Source: Flavobacteriales bacterium
GTDB taxonomy: Bacteria; Bacteroidota; Bacteroidia; Flavobacteriales_F; PHOS-HE28
Reading direction: 5' to 3'
DNA length: 7,262 bases
Assembly: GCA_024640205.1 (NCBI GenBank)
Contig: JAHEFL010000074.1
Location: 1-7,262, forward strand
Shown: in pieces, positions 5,878 to 7,262 of the stretch
How positions within the stretch are numbered: the first letter of the stretch is position 1
How the letters are laid out: each line of letters opens with the position of its first letter
Position numbers and translations under genes: made by a program
The notes under the pieces: model-generated
What the model was told of the DNA's origin: nothing
Seen by the model: the letters and a program-made list of their open reading frames with translations, nothing else
Databases searched by the model: none

Positions 5878-6335
5878 AAAGTGGCGATCTCACGGTGAGG
5901 GTCTATGGACTATTGCGCGTGAACGGCAGCGTCCTGGTCTCCGATGAGGTGATCAAGGGACAGGCGATCACGAAATTCCCGGGAGGTGGGTTGCAGTTCG
6001 GCGAAGGATTGATGGACGCTCTGGTGCGTGAGATCCGGGAGGAGATGCGGCAGGAAGCGAGAGATCTGGAACATTTCTATACCACGGACTTCTTTCAGCA
6101 GAGCACCTTCCATTCGCATCCGATGCAGGTGATCAGCGTCTATTACACCTTCCGCGTACGGGATCCGTTAGCGATCCCCGTTGCGCGCGCTGCCTTCGGG
6201 GGAAGGACCCGCACCGAGGGCCCGGAGATCTTCCGATGGCTCGGTCTGAAGGAGAGCTCAGAGAACGACGTTACACTCCCGATCGATCGGGTCGTGCTGT
6301 GCAAATTGAAAGGGATCGATCGATCACACGCTTAG
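5874..6335 (+). CDS. Nudix hydrolase, substrate unknown
   Basis: This 153-residue single-domain Nudix protein would hydrolyse a nucleoside-diphosphate-linked compound; the substrate cannot be read from the sequence. The Nudix box starts after FPGGGLQFGE (35-44) and continues to REIREE (52-57), so the metal-binding glutamates of REUXEE are present. The glycine normally found two residues after EE is Arg59 (codon 6048-6050). Further features are HFYTTDFFQQSTFHSHP (67-83) and ISVYYTF, which resemble a Nudix subgroup often seen in Bacteroidota. The frame is open upstream to 5736, inside mnmD, but the ATG at 5874 overlapping the mnmD stop as ATGA gives a normal family length. The gene ends inside the 3' end of the convergent hypothetical gene, overlapping it by 12 bases. 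Confidence 0.87.
   Translation: MKSGDLTVRVYGLLRVNGSVLVSDEVIKGQAITKFPGGGLQFGEGLMDALVREIREEMRQEARDLEHFYTTDFFQQSTFHSHPMQVISVYYTFRVRDPLAIPVARAAFGGRTRTEGPEIFRWLGLKESSENDVTLPIDRVVLCKLKGIDRSHA
6278..6291. repeat. 14-base perfect palindrome CCCGATCGATCGGG
   Basis: This perfect palindrome lies within the last 60 bases of the Nudix coding region, followed 22 bases later by GATCGATCGATC at 6314-6325, which covers the stop of the convergent gene. In RNA it has a minimal loop and could form a hairpin near the ends of two convergent transcripts. It may equally be a by-product of the general excess of GATC here. Confidence 0.4.
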
Positions 6336-6899
6336 GCGCCGCATCACGGATCGTTCCACCTGTTCAAGGAATACCTCGGGGTCAAGGCTCCGCCAGTTCA
6401 ATGCATTGAGCGTTCCGCCCAACACGAAGTACTGATCAATATCCCTGGCTTGCAATTCCTCCAGCACGTGCGGCCGGAAATTGAGCAGCGCGATCCAGCC
6501 GTCCACCTCATTGGTCTCCTCGAACCATTCGCTATAGTACTCATCGTCGCTGCTGTGGAAATTCAGCACGTTCTCTCCGATCAGGATGAATTTGCTGATG
6601 CCATGGGACATCATGTGCTCCACGACGTTCCGTTTCAGGAGCATGATATCGTTGTGCAGGAGGTCGTTCCATTCACCGATCAGCTCCATCACCGAAAAGC
6701 CGGCCTCGTAATCAGCGAAGATGACCTTGATGTACAGTGTGCTGCTACCGAAATGATCCCATTGTGGATGGATCACATGATCGTACACCGCATGCGTGAA
6801 GTGGAACTCACTGTGTTCCTCACCCAGGAAGGGTGATCGATCATCCTCCTCGGACACGTAGTGATCCCGCCAATTCCAGAACGGCTCAATGTCGTGCAT
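6324..6899 (-). CDS. Conserved hypothetical protein, acidic and tryptophan-rich
   Basis: This encodes 191 residues with no signal peptide or membrane helix. It contains seven tryptophans and is rich in Asp, Glu and His: IEPFWNWRDHYVSEEDDRSP near the N-terminus, IHPQWDHFGSSTLYIKV, ELIGEWNDLLHNDI, then FILIGENVLNFHSSDDEYY and DGWIALLNF. The pattern resembles a Bacteroidota protein family without known function, which I recognise but cannot name. The ATG at 6897-6899 is preferred over a TTG at 6906-6908. A near-match to the -7 element (GAACTTTG, one mismatch, minus strand 6905-6912) lies almost on the start codon, so transcription from murQ, whose stop is 44 bases upstream, is a simpler explanation. 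Its 3' end overlaps the convergent Nudix gene by 12 bases. Confidence 0.8.
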   Translation of the reverse strand: MHDIEPFWNWRDHYVSEEDDRSPFLGEEHSEFHFTHAVYDHVIHPQWDHFGSSTLYIKVIFADYEAGFSVMELIGEWNDLLHNDIMLLKRNVVEHMMSHGISKFILIGENVLNFHSSDDEYYSEWFEETNEVDGWIALLNFRPHVLEELQARDIDQYFVLGGTLNALNWRSLDPEVFLEQVERSVMRRLSV

Positions 6900-6943
6900 A
6901 GGGCGCAAAGTTCGGGTTTGGCAACCGATCCCGACGTCAGGAA

Positions 6944-7262
6944 CTATAACCGGTGGCCTGCTTCGATCGCACGGCGCACACTGCCGTAGTGCCGCAACAG
7001 TTCATTCGCCACGGTGGCATCCACCTTCAAGCTTTCCATGACCATACGTGTGCCGCGATCGATCAGCTTATTGTTGCTCAACTGCATATCCACCATGCGA
7101 TTCCCCTTCACCCGGCCCAACTTGATCATGACCGAGGTACTGATCATATTGAGCACCAGTTTCTGGGCCGTGCCACTCTTCATCCGCGTGCTTCCCGTCA
7201 CGAATTCCGGCCCCACCACCACCACGATCGGGTGCTTCGCCACCGTAGCCACCGGACTTCCG
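6944..7262 (-). CDS. murQ: N-acetylmuramic acid 6-phosphate etherase, C-terminal fragment
   Basis: MurQ cleaves the lactyl ether of MurNAc-6-phosphate to GlcNAc-6-phosphate and D-lactate in cytosolic peptidoglycan recycling. The last 105 residues are visible, with the reading frame open through the right edge. The diagnostic stretch reads VVVGPEFVTGSTRMKSGTAQ, followed by KLVLNMISTS, GNRMVDMQLSNNKL and a C-terminal helical domain ending GSVRRAIEAGHRL. The SIS-domain core with the catalytic glutamates lies outside the window, so catalytic integrity cannot be judged. The GTG at 7250-7252 is internal, because the frame upstream still reads GSPV as in full-length relatives. It is followed after 44 bases by the 191-residue hypothetical gene on the same strand. 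Confidence 0.92.
   Translation of the reverse strand, partial: GSPVATVAKHPIVVVVGPEFVTGSTRMKSGTAQKLVLNMISTSVMIKLGRVKGNRMVDMQLSNNKLIDRGTRMVMESLKVDATVANELLRHYGSVRRAIEAGHRL

Overview
The window looks like part of a chromosome from a member of the Bacteroidota, most likely a relatively GC-rich, uncultured Flavobacteriales-type lineage. This is inferred from the gene families (Bacteroidota-style GlmM N-terminus, TPR / phosphosulfolactate synthase / DUF368 / AroE cluster, stand-alone MnmD next to a Nudix protein, a small membrane protein resembling DUF6728), from the absence of clear Shine-Dalgarno sequences, and from two exact copies of the Bacteroidota -7 promoter element TAnnTTTG. No mobile element, phage gene, CRISPR array, tRNA or rRNA was seen. 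Coding density is very high.

Layout. Positions 1-119 (minus) hold the first 39 codons of glmM, running off the left edge. A 210-base divergent promoter region (120-329) separates it from a plus-strand operon of four genes with 4-base or very tight junctions: a TPR repeat protein (330-1739), a ComA-family phosphosulfolactate synthase (1736-2539), a rhodanese domain fused in frame to a DUF368 (PopT-like) membrane protein (2578-3852; alternative start 2536), and shikimate dehydrogenase aroE (3849-4580). Convergent to this is a two-gene minus-strand unit of small uncharacterised proteins: a 53-residue single-pass membrane protein (4873-5034) followed by an 86-residue soluble protein (4613-4873). 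Divergent from that pair is mnmD (5152-5877), overlapping a Nudix hydrolase (5874-6335). A 191-residue conserved hypothetical (6324-6899, minus) converges on the Nudix gene with a 12-base overlap, and the C-terminal third of murQ (6944-7262, minus) enters from the right edge.

How the genes may work together. Several products touch the cell envelope: GlmM makes glucosamine-1-phosphate for peptidoglycan, DUF368 proteins recycle undecaprenyl phosphate, and MurQ recycles MurNAc-6-phosphate. Two touch sulfur chemistry (the sulfite-using ComA-family enzyme and the rhodanese domain), and MnmD finishes a wobble-uridine modification that is usually found on 2-thiouridine. AroE is ordinary aromatic amino acid biosynthesis. 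The most unusual item is the rhodanese-DUF368 fusion: a cytosolic sulfur-carrier-type domain tethered to a predicted lipid-carrier translocase, directly downstream of a sulfonate-forming enzyme. The rest of the window is mostly core Bacteroidota genome, so I do not claim a clear new system.
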